Shown piece by piece: positions 23,323 through 34,200 of a DNA stretch of 64,000 bases. Under the pieces are notes generated by a model. That model had not been told where the DNA came from, ran no database searches, and saw only the letters and a list, made by a program, of their open reading frames with translations. A program made the translations under genes and the position numbers. Position 1 is the stretch's first letter, and every line of letters starts with the position of its first letter. The stretch spans positions 20,479 through 84,478 of the forward strand of contig MNCI01020531.1 of NCBI GenBank assembly GCA_015680685.1. Reading direction: 5' to 3'. This DNA is from Gnetum montanum (lineage: Eukaryota; Streptophyta; Gnetopsida; Gnetales; Gnetaceae).

Positions 23323-24056
23323 CTACATGCGTGTTAACTCATGCGGTGGTTCGCCATGCAAGAGGTAAGCTTTAATGTGGTCATACCACTCAGACGTTCT
23401 ATCCTCAAGCAGTGAAGATATTTGCGCCACCTGAGTGATAGGGTCTATGCAATCTATTATTAATGTGGGGCAGGTGTTGATTAGGTGCGATGGCACGTTT
23501 AAGGCTAACGTAGCCAGTGCATCGGCCAGTGTGTTATCATTGCGGGGCATGTGTTGGGCATCGATGATTGTGAACCGCTTCAGAAGATCTTTAGCCATAT
23601 CATAGTAGGGCTGTAAATGTGTAGCCTTGGAAGCGTAGACTCCTGTGATTTGATTTATAACAAGCATCGAATCACCCCTAATTGCCAGGTGTCGAACATC
23701 AAGTTCTCTGGTAGTTAATAATCCCCTGAGGAGTCCCTCGTACTCTGCCACATTGTTCGTACAAGGAAAGGTCAAGTGGTAAGCATGAAGACACACATCC
23801 TCAGGTGATAGTGCAATGACAATGGCAGTACTACCGCCTCTAGTGGTTGAAGCTCTGTCAAAATAAAACATTGCTTCAGGGCCTGTTAAAATAGGGCTTA
23901 AACTATGTACATGTTCATCTAGAAATTCAGGCTCTATGGTTGCCTGACTGTCAATAGGTGATGTTATTAATTGGTCAGCTATCTCTTGGCCTTTCGTAGA
24001 AGATTGACCAATGTAATGCAAATCAAATTCTACCGTGATAGCTTTCCAACGAGCTA
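23323..24056 (-). pseudogene. E3 archaeal-type RNase H (second RNase H)
   Basis: Open for 232 residues (23323-24021). It shows the four acidic positions of RNase H: Asp in Y-F-D-R-A-S, Glu in N-N-V-A-E-Y-E, Asp in R-G-D-S-M-L-V and Asp in N-T-L-A-D-A-L-A. A second RNase H of this type between the normal RNase H and integrase is established for plant Tat-lineage elements. It probably helps remove RNA after reverse transcription. The domain itself looks intact, though the polyprotein around it is broken. Confidence 0.85.
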
Positions 24057-24057
24057 T

Positions 24058-25660
24058 TTAACTGCTTTCGTATAGATTATGCATAATGACCCTAAGGATG
24101 TTATTTTTATAGATGATGTTGACCTGACTACGGAAGAGATAGTGCCTACATTTCTTTAGTGTAAACACTAACGCTAGGCAATTATGCTCTACTTCATTGT
24201 ACCTCGTTTCGTACACACATAGGGCATGACTCAAGTAGTAGATGGGTACTTTTGACCTGTCGCTTCTCTTTTGATAGAGTAATGCGGCTAAGGCTACGTC
24301 CGAGGTCGCAAGGTAAATGTAGAACGACTGATCCCTTTGTGGCAGGAATACCGTTGGCAAGCGTTGAAGTTCCTATTTTAGGCTGTCAAATGCACGTTGG
24401 CAATCGTCTGTCCACTTGAAATTAACACCTTTCTTAAGGAGATGTTGCATAGGATGTAGTTCATCTGTTAATCTTGAGATGAACCGCTTGATAAACTGTA
24501 ATCGTCCTTGTAACCCACGTAATTGTTTGAGATCTATGGGAGGCGTTAACTCAACAATGGCTTTAACCTTATTAGGGTCTACTTGTATGCTAGTTTCTGA
24601 CACCACAAACCCCAACATGCATCTGGTTTTGACTTCGAGTATGCACTTCTTTGAGTTGTGCCGGAGGTCGTATTTGGAGCATCTTTTAAGGACTAACTCC
24701 AGGTCCTCTGAATGATCTTCTGATTTCATAGACTTAACAGCTATATCATCAACATAATCATTCAATCTTCCTAGGAGGTAATCACTAAATATGTATTTCA
24801 TAGCCCGTTGATACATCGCTCCAGAATTTTTCAAACCAAAAGGCATCATGGTATAGAAAAAGGTCCGCCAGGGCATCATGAATGTTGTGGTCAATTGATG
24901 TTCTGGGTTAATGCGAATCTAATTATAGCCTAGAAATCTATCCATGAAGGATAGGAGCACATGCCTAGCTGTTGTGTCAACTAGCTGGTTGATACTCGGT
25001 AGTGGAAAGTTGTCCTTGATTGTGGCTTTGTTTAAATCTTGGAAGTCTATACAGATGTGTATACCTCCGGTCTTCTTTGGGACAACTACAATGTTAGATA
25101 CCCAATCCATGTAATCGACGGCGTGGATGAAACCAGCCTAATACAGTTTGGTGATCTCATCACGCACTGCTAGCGTGATTTCTGGTTTGATTTTTTGTAC
25201 TTTTTTCTTAATTGCTTTGATATGCGGGTCTAAGATTATGCTATGTTGAATTAACCTGGGATCTAGTCCCGGCATGTCTTCGTATGACCATGCAAATACT
25301 GTGACATTGTCCTGGAGGACCTATTTTATAGATTTATGCATTTTCTGGTCTAGTAGAGAACTAACCTTAAGAGTTTTGGACTCACCTTTATGCATAACGA
25401 CAGAAACCTTGCTGAGGGGGTCTTCGGTTATGCCTCCAGCCTCCAGGTCTAGCGTGCACATCGATTGTTCTGGTCATTCTGGAGACATTTTCAACGTGGC
25501 TATGGTTACATCATCCGGGAAAGGGTTAATTTCTACTAGTGTAAAGTGGAATTGCCTAACTACTCTCCCGTATGGACCTGTTAAGGTCAGGGGTGCTGAG
25601 AAAGTTGCGTCCATTTTCCAACCATCCTGCAAAATAGCCAAATGCGTAAATGATTAGGAG
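24058..25660 (-). pseudogene. E3 reverse transcriptase and first RNase H
   Basis: RT pieces 24919-25110 and 24373-24894 are separated by a stop. The catalytic Y-V-D-D is intact (complement of 24745-24756), preceded by P-F-G-L-K-N and followed by L-G-F-V-V-S. The first RNase H is at 24058-24360, with I-Y-L-A-T-S-D and Y-Y-L-S-H-A-L. The Asp expected in its later (I/V)-x-T-D motif reads as Lys-Asn in I-I-Y-K-N-N. The linker from protease extends to about 25657. Stops at 24360-24372 and 24895-24918 disrupt the polyprotein. Confidence 0.85.
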
Positions 25661-26040
25661 AAAGCATGATGTAGTGTTGTCGAGCATGAAAAGCTAACTG
25701 AATTTTGAATATTGTGAACATCCTGTAATTAATGCTACCCGATTATGAGGTGATAAGGTGTGGTAGTTTAATGTCATTTCAGACAGTGGCGCATGCGATA
25801 TCCGCCGCATTAATGCCTTGATCTTCGGGTTCCATCTTATATTGATACCAGCATTTAGGAAAGTCCCATTTTAATCATGCATCAAGTCAGTTAATTTCGC
25901 ATATAAGTAGGCAGTTCTTTTTGAAAATGGGCTGTTGTCTGTCGCAAACTTGAATTGTCAGCTGTCGCAGAGAGAAGAAGAAAGAGCAAAAGATTGTAGC
26001 ATGTTATTTGCAAAGGCGTGAAGGTGTGCAGACCACAACA
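25661..26040. other. 5' region of the E3 antisense gene
   Basis: Interval between RT (minus) and the antisense gene (plus). It holds one hairpin-type unit (tagtttaatgtcatttcagac, near 25755) and a TATA-like TATAAGTAG at 25902-25910, 139 bp before the ATG. It aligns with E4 57580-57879, including the word cagttaatttc/cagttagtttc just upstream of the TATA box. Confidence 0.55.
25902..25910 (+). promoter_or_regulatory. Possible TATA box of the E3 antisense gene
   Basis: TATAAGTAG on the plus strand. The spacing to ATG (139 bp) matches E2 (138 bp) and is close to E4 (127 bp). Confidence 0.5.
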
Positions 26041-29000
26041 ATGGTGCCGAAGGTAAGAGGGAAGAACGTGAAATTGGCCAAGATAGACGAGGTACAAGGG
26101 AGCCTGCAGCATGCTTCGCACGCTTTGGTTGAACTGAGGGATGTGGCTCCCTTGAATCGGTAGGTCATCCCTAGCTTGTTTGTGTTACGTTCTGTGATAT
26201 GCTTCTTCTTTGCAATGTTTATTATTTTTGCGTCATTCTGTGTAAATCAGAGTTTTAGGCTATGGACCTCACATTAAAACGAGGGTTTATACAATAGTAT
26301 TGCGTCTATCGCCACTGTCAGGGATAAACCTTGTATTTTTACAAGGGTTTAGGCGATTTCGGCTGTATCGCTAGCGCGTAATTTATAACTTTTCTATTTT
26401 AAGCATGGAATCGAAATCTAGACGATAATGTGTTTATGTTTTTTTGTATAGTATTATGTTGAAACCCATCTTAATCGTCCTGGACATAGTCGGGGTTTTA
26501 TGTTGTATAAACCTGATTGTGCCCAATGTTCCTCCCCCTCAGACTTGGTTGCAGGCGAGGGCTATATGGTTTCAAAAGGGTGCACTGGAGTTTTTGTAGT
26601 TTTTACTGCGTAACTACAACATTATTTTATGGTCACACCTGTTGAGAGATATTGCTAGCACCATTTTGGAACACCTGTTAGTGGGTTCTATGCAGGGAAT
26701 CCTGGCTTTCTTGACAGACGGGGCTATCGACACTGGTCATCCCCAAGATCGTGAACTTAGCACCAGAGGGTTGAGGTGCTTAAGTTGGATCTGGGAAATG
26801 GCCAGGTTTAGCTGTTACCACGCGTACAATACTTTGTTCGTGGCCCATCATGTCTCAACTTACTTCCAAAACCCACCAGGCATAGTGTATTATTCGGGCG
26901 GGTAAGTTGTTTTTGTTGGTGGTATAGTCATTATGTGTCTATTGTCTAGATTTGTAAAGCATAAGATAAGAATACGTCATATGATACAAGTTTTTCATTC
27001 ATGAGAACAAGTTAGTAGGTGATAAATGATACATTAACTTGGACCGAGATGACAATAAAGGTGTTTACCTCGACTAGCAATGTACGCGCTGGTGTAATGG
27101 GGCAAATTGCCTTCGACATTCATGAGTACCCCACCCGTTATGCTGATTCTTTCCAGAATTGCCAGAATCTTGGGTGGTTACATGAAGAATGGACTTTGGA
27201 CCCATCCCTTACTGTCGCGGACGTGCAGAGGAAACTTCCTCCATTTCCTTTGCCATTTGGCCCTGGTAAGGTTTTGTTGCTACTGTTATTTACAAGATAT
27301 TATATTATTTTTTGTTTGGTCTATTTTTTTGAAATGTAGCGTAATAGTGTTTTTGCTACTTAGACATGTGTCTTGCATTGTTCAGTCAGGGAATCCTGGG
27401 AGATTACCACTACAATTTCCAGTTGTGAGGCAAATACCCTCCTCTTCCGCTATGGGGACATTAGGGAGGCACAACGCTCGCTCAGCCATGCTGTGGCCCC
27501 AGTTGCGTTGGTCACCAAGCTGCGGGAAGCAAGGCTAATGCATTTATTTTTGGCCGTAACCCCTGATGTCCCTGCTAGTGAAATTTTAACACTGGTTAAC
27601 TCCTTCAGCGAGAGGGCTGAATGTTTTTGCACGCGCGTGCATCACGTGCGTGTAAATTTTGATATCGACGCTCAGCTGTTTGCTGACCTTTTTCACCTCT
27701 AATGGTCTTCCCATAGAGGAAAGAGCGAGGAGGAGCCTCAAATGTCAAGAAGAGCTGGAGGAGTGGTTGGGGACCAAGAAGGAGGCCAAGGGGATCCTTT
27801 GTGAAAGGATTGAATTAGAAATCGCCAAGACTATCTATCCCCTCTTCCAGGCCAGGGCTTTCCCCAAAACACTCTCGCAAGAGAGGTTCTTTACCATAGA
27901 ACAGGCCCGTATCATGAAAGAGGTTATGGAGGAAGGAACCCAGTTCAACTGGGCAAGCTATTTTGCTAAGGGGTTATGCACTGAAATGGTCACACTTTGC
28001 CAGAAGCTTGAGTCTCGTTTCAATGTGCACTTCACCTTCTTCATAGCTTGCTTCCGGCGTTTTGCCGAATTTTTAGTTGTCCAAAGGAATGGGGTCTGGG
28101 TCCAGCAAGACCGAGACCAGCTATCCAAACCTTGGATTTCCCATATTTTTGACACTACCCAAGGATAGGATCCTCCAGAGGGAATTGGGGAGTCTCAGTC
28201 TATAACGACAAGGGATTTGGCGACGCCTTGAGTGCAGGGCGCTGACAGTGTAGGTGGGGTGATTCACACTTACACTAGTGATGCATCTCAGGGAAAGTGC
28301 CTAGTGGTAGAGATAGTGGATGCCTTGGTTCAGCGAAAAAGGCCTCACTTAACCGAGGCACCTGAGGAACCAGCGGGTGGCATAGACAAGACTATGCAAG
28401 TTAGAGTTCAGCGGAGTAAACCTACGCCTGGTAAGCGTAAAGACATAATGAAATTTATTGCAATTATTGTATAATGCAACTTTATTCAAAGTATCCTAAA
28501 TCATTTAGATGTGTTATGTGACATGAACAGCGAGACCTACGGAGCGGTTGACCCCTGAAACAGGGGCAGTGGTATTACGGCGTGGAGAAGGGGCCCTAGT
28601 TTTGGAAGAGGAGGCCCTGGCTGTTAGAATAAGTGACGCACAGACCCTTGTGCGTGAAGAGAGAGAGGAGGTGGAAAATATTGACGCACCCCCTACCACA
28701 TCAGGCAGAGGTTAGTGCATTAAGACTTTTGTAGGAATTCTGTTAATAACTAGAAATTTTAACTTAATTACACTACAGATGAACAAGATGCATCTACGTC
28801 TACTGTTGTGGGCAAAGCATGGGGAGAATTTCCTGAAAAATTTGCCTTCATGGAAGGTGTTGTCAGCGATATGATTGAGCACCTCGAGCACGTCGATCCT
28901 GGGGCTGGTATGTTACTGCTACTGTACGCTTATTTTATTATATAGTTGTAACATTTTATTTATGCTTGATAATGTTTGTTATTAGGAGCTCGCCTTCGAT

Positions 29001-30115
29001 GGGACCCTACGGAGCCCATTGACTTGGAAACTGTGGAGCCTTCATCAGACGGGGCGGTCGTGCCACACAAAATTTATGAGGAAATGTGTAAATGTGCGTT
29101 ACACTTGACTCGCTCCTTGTGAGAGAGTCGGAGTGTCAATGAAGACCTCTGGAAGAGACTGCAGAGATCATAGAAGGAAAGAGTGTCTCTGACCAAAAAG
29201 GTCAGAGACCTAAGGTCGCGGTGTGAATTCCTACAGGTGTGGGAAACGGGTGACGGAGACTGGTGTATGGCTGTTATTGACTATGCTTGCTATTGGACCA
29301 CAGTCTGGAACAATGTGCAAACTAGTCGAGAATTGGTGGAGCAGCGGATGCAAATAGAGCTGTTGGCCCAGAAAAGCCAAGACTGGAAGGATTTTTGCGC
29401 AAGTGTGCAGGAGTGGGGGCAGAAGGGGAAAGATCACAAGCATCTGTATAAGCGAGAAAGTCTCTCTTATCATCAGCATTATAGATATTCTGCCATCGTA
29501 GCTCAATCCTTGCGAGTATTCCTCGATGTCATTGGCGCATCCAAAGCCTTTGAGAAGTTCCAGGAGTAGGTGACAGTAAGCGTGTCCCCGGAAAGAGAGA
29601 TTGCTCTTCTTGGGGACGAGACTATAGTCCCTACCTTCTTCCCTGAACCGTCCTGATGGACTAGTGTGGAAAAGGGGAAGGTGAAAGCTGGAACTGCTCT
29701 AGGAAATGGAGTATGGTCTGAATTAACTGAAGATGAAATTATGCAGCGCCTATGGGTCGGTTTAGATCAGCTCCCCTTTGCTGCAGAAGAAGGACCATCG
29801 CGAGTAATTTTGGGTGTTATTGAATTCAAATTTTCTGGTTTATCCTATGATGACTTTTACTGATGTATTTACTGTATATAGGTACTAGGAGTGGACGAAG
29901 AAGGTGAACAGGGTGGTGAGCAAGTACAGGAAGATGAGCGTAATGACGAAGACCGTCCTCTTGTGGACCCAGTGTTAGAGCAAGGACCTCATGAAGATGA
30001 CATTCCTCATGAAGGAATACCTTCTAAAAGAGACGACCCACTTGAAGATGATTTATTAGTCTTAGAGCCAGACCTAAGGGATACAGGTGACAGTCGCACC
30101 AGGGGGGATGCGTAA
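26041..30115 (+). pseudogene. E3 antisense gene, eight exons, FCP1/HAD-like fusion protein
   Basis: Gene on the strand opposite to its carrier, between protease and RT. Exons: 26041-26159, 26452-26901, 26991-27265, 27386-28430, 28531-28710, 28779-28907, 28986-29803, 29882-30115. Introns have GT/AG ends and phases join in frame; summed exons are 3250 bp, about 1080 residues. Exons 1-3 resemble a FCP1/NIF-type HAD domain: L-D-I-V-G at about residues 50-54, I-L-W-S (motif W-[TS]), L-x-x-I-W, then N-T-L...N-P-P. The usual second Asp of DxD and the later Asp-Asp pair (here Ala-His) are missing, so phosphatase activity is unlikely. Exon 4 is unrecognised. Exon 7 is a Lys/Glu-rich coiled coil, and exon 8 is very acidic. 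Breaks: stops in exons 2, 3 and 7, and a 5-nt deletion in exon 4 near 27700. Confidence 0.75.
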
Positions 30116-30119
30116 TTAT

Positions 30120-30300
30120 GATTTACACATGTTTTATTGATGAAATTGGAAAATGGCCATATGAATGTTGGCGAGCTTAGCTATAAGATCTTCTATATGA
30201 ATTTAAATGTTATTATTATATTTTTTATTTTTATGTCTTTATTCATGCAAAGCGTAAGCAGAATTGTTAAAGACTGTGGATAGTTTGCGTTGCTGTAGAA
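30120..30300. other. 3' flank of the E3 antisense gene
   Basis: AT-rich tract after the stop at 30113-30115, with tattattata-like sequence at 30208-30225. It could supply a polyadenylation region for the plus-strand gene. No coding sequence. Confidence 0.35.
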
Positions 30301-30304
30301 TGAA

Positions 30305-30475
30305 ATTGTTAGTTTAAGGCCATCGCGGGCTGCCATGTAGTGTTTGCGTAAGATACAAGATAGTTTTAGGCCATTACGGGCCTTCACTAGTTTTAGGCCG
30401 TTGTAGGCCTTTGCTAGTTTTAGGCTGTCATGGGCTGCCACTAGTTTAAGGCCATTGTGGGCCACTTGTATAAGT
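30305..30475. repeat. Hairpin-type repeats after the E3 antisense gene
   Basis: Five to six units, mostly 27 bp: ctagttttaggccattacgggcc. Arms are GGCC/GGCC around six bases. The minus strand is open through the tract (30193-30465) and gives a nine-residue repeat with core N-G-L-K-L. Confidence 0.8.
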
Positions 30476-30690
30476 CTGGGAGTAAAATTGATAACAACAT
30501 ATGTTTCTACGTAATTGCACTAAAGTGACTTATAGTAATCAAAGAGCGTAAATCACGTAAAAATGAGGAATGTAAATGGCGTAATAGACAAAAAGCATAA
30601 ATACATGTACACAGAAAACTATCAATCGAATTCGATAAGCGTAAGTGGAAAACTAGTGGAAGCGTAGCGATGCGCGTAAATGCCACTCAG
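30476..30690. other. E3 interval between hairpin repeats and protease
   Basis: AT-rich, with several gcgtaa words. The protease frame ends near 30692 in relatives. No gene seen. Confidence 0.4.
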
Positions 30691-30691
30691 A

Positions 30692-31270
30692 TCAGTCGCT
30701 AATTCGCAATTGTTTCTTGATGGCCTTTATGTTTAGTGATGTGTAAGGGTGGGGAGATTTGTGATCTGAATCCTCCATACCATCTTCCTGAAATGGTAGG
30801 TCGACCCAGGCTAGACTGTCGTCATTCGTTTTGATTTGTTCAGGGATTCCAGGATGGGTTTGATCATTGGATGTTTCTATCTCTGAACCCCATTCTTCTT
30901 CAATATTGTTGACAGTCCTGTGGGTGATTTCATCACTGCATATTACAACCTCCCCCCCTGCATAGGGCAGGTGTATTTTTTGGTGTATTGGTGATGAAAC
31001 CGCCCTCAGTTGGGCTAGCCAGGACTTCCATAGGATTAAGTTGAAATTGAGCATCTCCTCGACAACGAGAAATGTAGCATCTATTGGGAATTGATCCCCT
31101 GCCACAAATTCGATGCACACCATCCCCTTGACTTGAACCCGTGCTCCGTTGAATGAATTTATGCACGTTGTCATTGTGGGACTGATCTGGTCGACCAGAC
31201 CCAACCTATCCACGATGGGATAAGGGATGACATTTGTAGCCACGCCATCGTCAACGTGTACCCTCCGGAT
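30692..31270 (-). pseudogene. E3 aspartic protease (retropepsin)
   Basis: Open piece 30692-31243 (183 residues) just downstream of gag. The active-site region reads V-H-V-D-D-G-V-A-T-N-V-I-P (complement of about 31225-31262), matching the D-[ST]-G-A position of retropepsins but with Asp-Asp-Gly. E4 reads D-D-R-A-T and E2 reads D-E-K-A-T at this site. The flap-like strand and F-N-L-I-L-W-K-S-W-L follow; relatives have G-R-S-W-L, so Trp-Lys is a local change. The protease processes the Gag-Pol polyprotein. A single TGA separates it from gag. Confidence 0.8.
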
Positions 31271-34200
31271 TCAATATTGACCAACTCGAATGGTGATAAA
31301 CATGGGTTCAGTTGTCACTTGACCTTTCTTAGGATCATCTTCAATGGATTCATCATGAAAGGTCAACGAGGTAGGTTTAGATCGCTCAGCGTTAGAGGGA
31401 AACATGACAGCGTGTATCGCTTCCTCCTCCGCTGGTAAGCTTTCATCCATAGGTATGGATGTCAGCATACAGACCATGGCCTCAAGGTGTTTTTGAGACG
31501 TCATGAGCAGGTCATAGAGGCTCACTATTGTATTTTTTTGTTTCAGATCCTGTTTGACCTGCGTAAACACATTGAGGAGATCCCGTTCTCGGCTGGCTTG
31601 TTTGTCCCCTCCATCTTCTCCCATTCGTCCTAAGAGATGAATCTCCCGAGGTGGAATGGCGTCAGTTAGAGGGTTTTTTTTCTTCTTGCCGAGGGGAGGT
31701 GGCTATGTTTCTATATCCTTTTATTGCCCAGAAGGCACAGACGCAGGGACAGAGGCCAAGGACCTGGGCTTAGTGAATCCTAGCATACTATGATTTTTAG
31801 CGGCATTGACTGACACGTCTCCCTCCCTTTGTTTATTGGATGGTGATGGATGGCCTTGGTTAGAGGTTTGCCCCTGTGTAAAAGGGGCAGCGGGTGGTTT
31901 TGATACTCTAGGAATGAAAGGCACTTTAGATGTGGGCGTGGGCATGGCCGTGGCTTTACTGTTAGTGCGAGGCGCTCGAATGACAAAGGGTGGCCTCAAA
32001 ACGCCACTGGCTACTGATGAAAAGCCTGTTCTCCGAGGTGAACTGGTAGGCACACATAAAACAAAGGGCTGTTTAGGCAGTACCTTCCTCTCACCGTCCG
32101 TACTCACCACGTTGATTGTGTAGGGTGCGTTATTTGCGTTTAACGGATCCTTGTACACATGCAATGCCTGGTTTTTAGGACACGTTGGACTATTGCCATC
32201 TAGTTTCAAAGAACCATCGTTGATCATGCGTTGAATGTCATTTTTCAACGCCCAGCAGTAATCTATGTCATGACCACACAACTGGTGGTAGTCACAGAAA
32301 CGGTCTAACCTGAAAGACCTCGGAACTGGTGGCTCATCAGGTAGGGCTAAAGAAGGATTCTTCAGTAGTTCACAATGATGCCTGTGATGCTTCAGAGCTT
32401 CTTTGGATACCTTCTTAGTCTGAATGTATACTACCCCTAATAGTTGTTTCAACAGTTCCGAATGTTTTACAGGTAGGGCTATATACTTCGAGAGATCTTT
32501 ACACTCAAAGTTTGGTTTTGGCTGGGGGGCTTTTCAGCGGCAGGCGTGTCTTGGCTGGTGCTGCTCTCACTAGCCGTGGTCTCGGGAGACACTGTGGGTG
32601 CCTTCTTGTTCTTGTTCTTAGTGCCTTCAGCCAGCGTAGCTACCGTTGTTGTTGTTGCTTTACCTTTGTCCTTGCCCTTGTTGTTAGTGTTTTTATATGC
32701 GACATACGCTGAGTCTTTGCTGGCCTCTGCAGCATCCTGGATGCTCTTAGTTTGAGCAAAGGCCTGATGTAAGGAGCTAGGGGAAAGGTAATACAACTTA
32801 GACTTGATGAAGTCATTGACTACTCCTTTGAAGATGGCCAGCAAATGGGCCTCCGCGATTGGCTCATGGATTTCGTTCAAAGTAGCACTCCATCGCTGTA
32901 TGAATTTTTGGACTGGTTCGAGCGGTCCTGTTTCACTCTCATAAGTTGATCTAATGTGACCTATGGCTTTAGGTTGTATTTAAAGTGAGTCACAAATTAT
33001 TTCAGAAGCTCTTCCAAGGTTGAGATGGAAGAGCGAGGGAGGGCTCGNGAATTATTTCAGAAGCTCTTCCAAGGTTGAGATGGAAGAGCGAGAGAGGGCT
33101 CGATACCAATCCAAAGGTTTCCCTGCCAGAGACATTGCAAAGACACAGATAATTGTATGAGGCCATTGTTGTAGCAACAACGATTCAGATCTAAAGGTAA
33201 CCAGGTGAGCATTGGGATCTCCCTCCCCATTATATTTAGTGAAATGGGGTAAGGACATCCCCGGGGGCAATGATAGCATGGGGACCGCTGGACTAATGGG
33301 ATCATCCTCATAGAAATCCATGATCTGTATAGTGTCAGAGCCAGCGGCCTTAAGGCATCTAACCTCCTCAGTGAGGGTCTAAATAAGTAAGAAAGCTTGA
33401 TCTAAGCCTGTTGATGAAGATGTCTATGCAGGAGGAGCAGGGGGTTGACCTAAAAGAGCTATGCCAGGCAATGGGAATTACGCGATGGTTTGGCTGACGG
33501 GCGGTGCTATGGGGGCTACCCCTGCGGACGGAGTAGCCTGTGGAAGCCACCACCCACTGGGTTGAGTAGAGGGATTGGTCGTTATTAGATGTGCAGAGTA
33601 GATATTGTGAGGATATTGTGAGACATGCGTAGTGGGTGCGGCTAAGGGTTGCACACCATATAACGCGGACTGATTATGTGAAATAGGCGGGATCCACTGA
33701 CCAACTATGGGCTGTTGAATGGATTGCTGCGACTGAATAGTGGGTTGCCTTGTAGGGGGTGACAACGAGAAGGATTGCACCAGATTTTGTACCGGGCGGG
33801 TCGTAAGCACAGCATGAGGTTGCACTTGGGGGATGTAATAGGGTGCGGTGGACGCAGGAACCATCGATGGAATACTGAGTACGCGTAGTGACGAGACTGC
33901 CCCCATGTTATTTTGGGGCAGTATTTGCACCTGCAGGATGGATGATTGCGTAGTGACCTGCGGGATGACAAGAATGTGAGTTTGAGTGGTCATGGCTGGA
34001 TTAAGGTGGGCGGCTTCTCCCGTGAGGCTAAATAGGGGATTTATGTACGTATGGGGACTAAGTGTGTGGTATGAATGTTCAGACTGGGCTGCAAGTTCAT
34101 CTTCCTCTTCTTCCCCGTTCTGAGGTTCAAGCATAGACCGTGTAGCCTAGCTCCTAGCCATGACCAATTATGTTATGATTTCATGGTAATGTTCTATCAG

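Noticed and set aside
26642-28168. Plant mobile domain (PMD/MAIN-like) identity for the plus-strand gene
   Set aside because: First impression from a plant gene carried by Ty3 elements, but the motif order (L-D-x-x-G, W-S, N-T-L...N-P-P) fits FCP1-type HAD better and PMD hallmarks were not found.
30692-31243. Independent host aspartic protease gene
   Set aside because: It is placed directly after gag in every element and shares the element's decay, so it is the retroelement protease.
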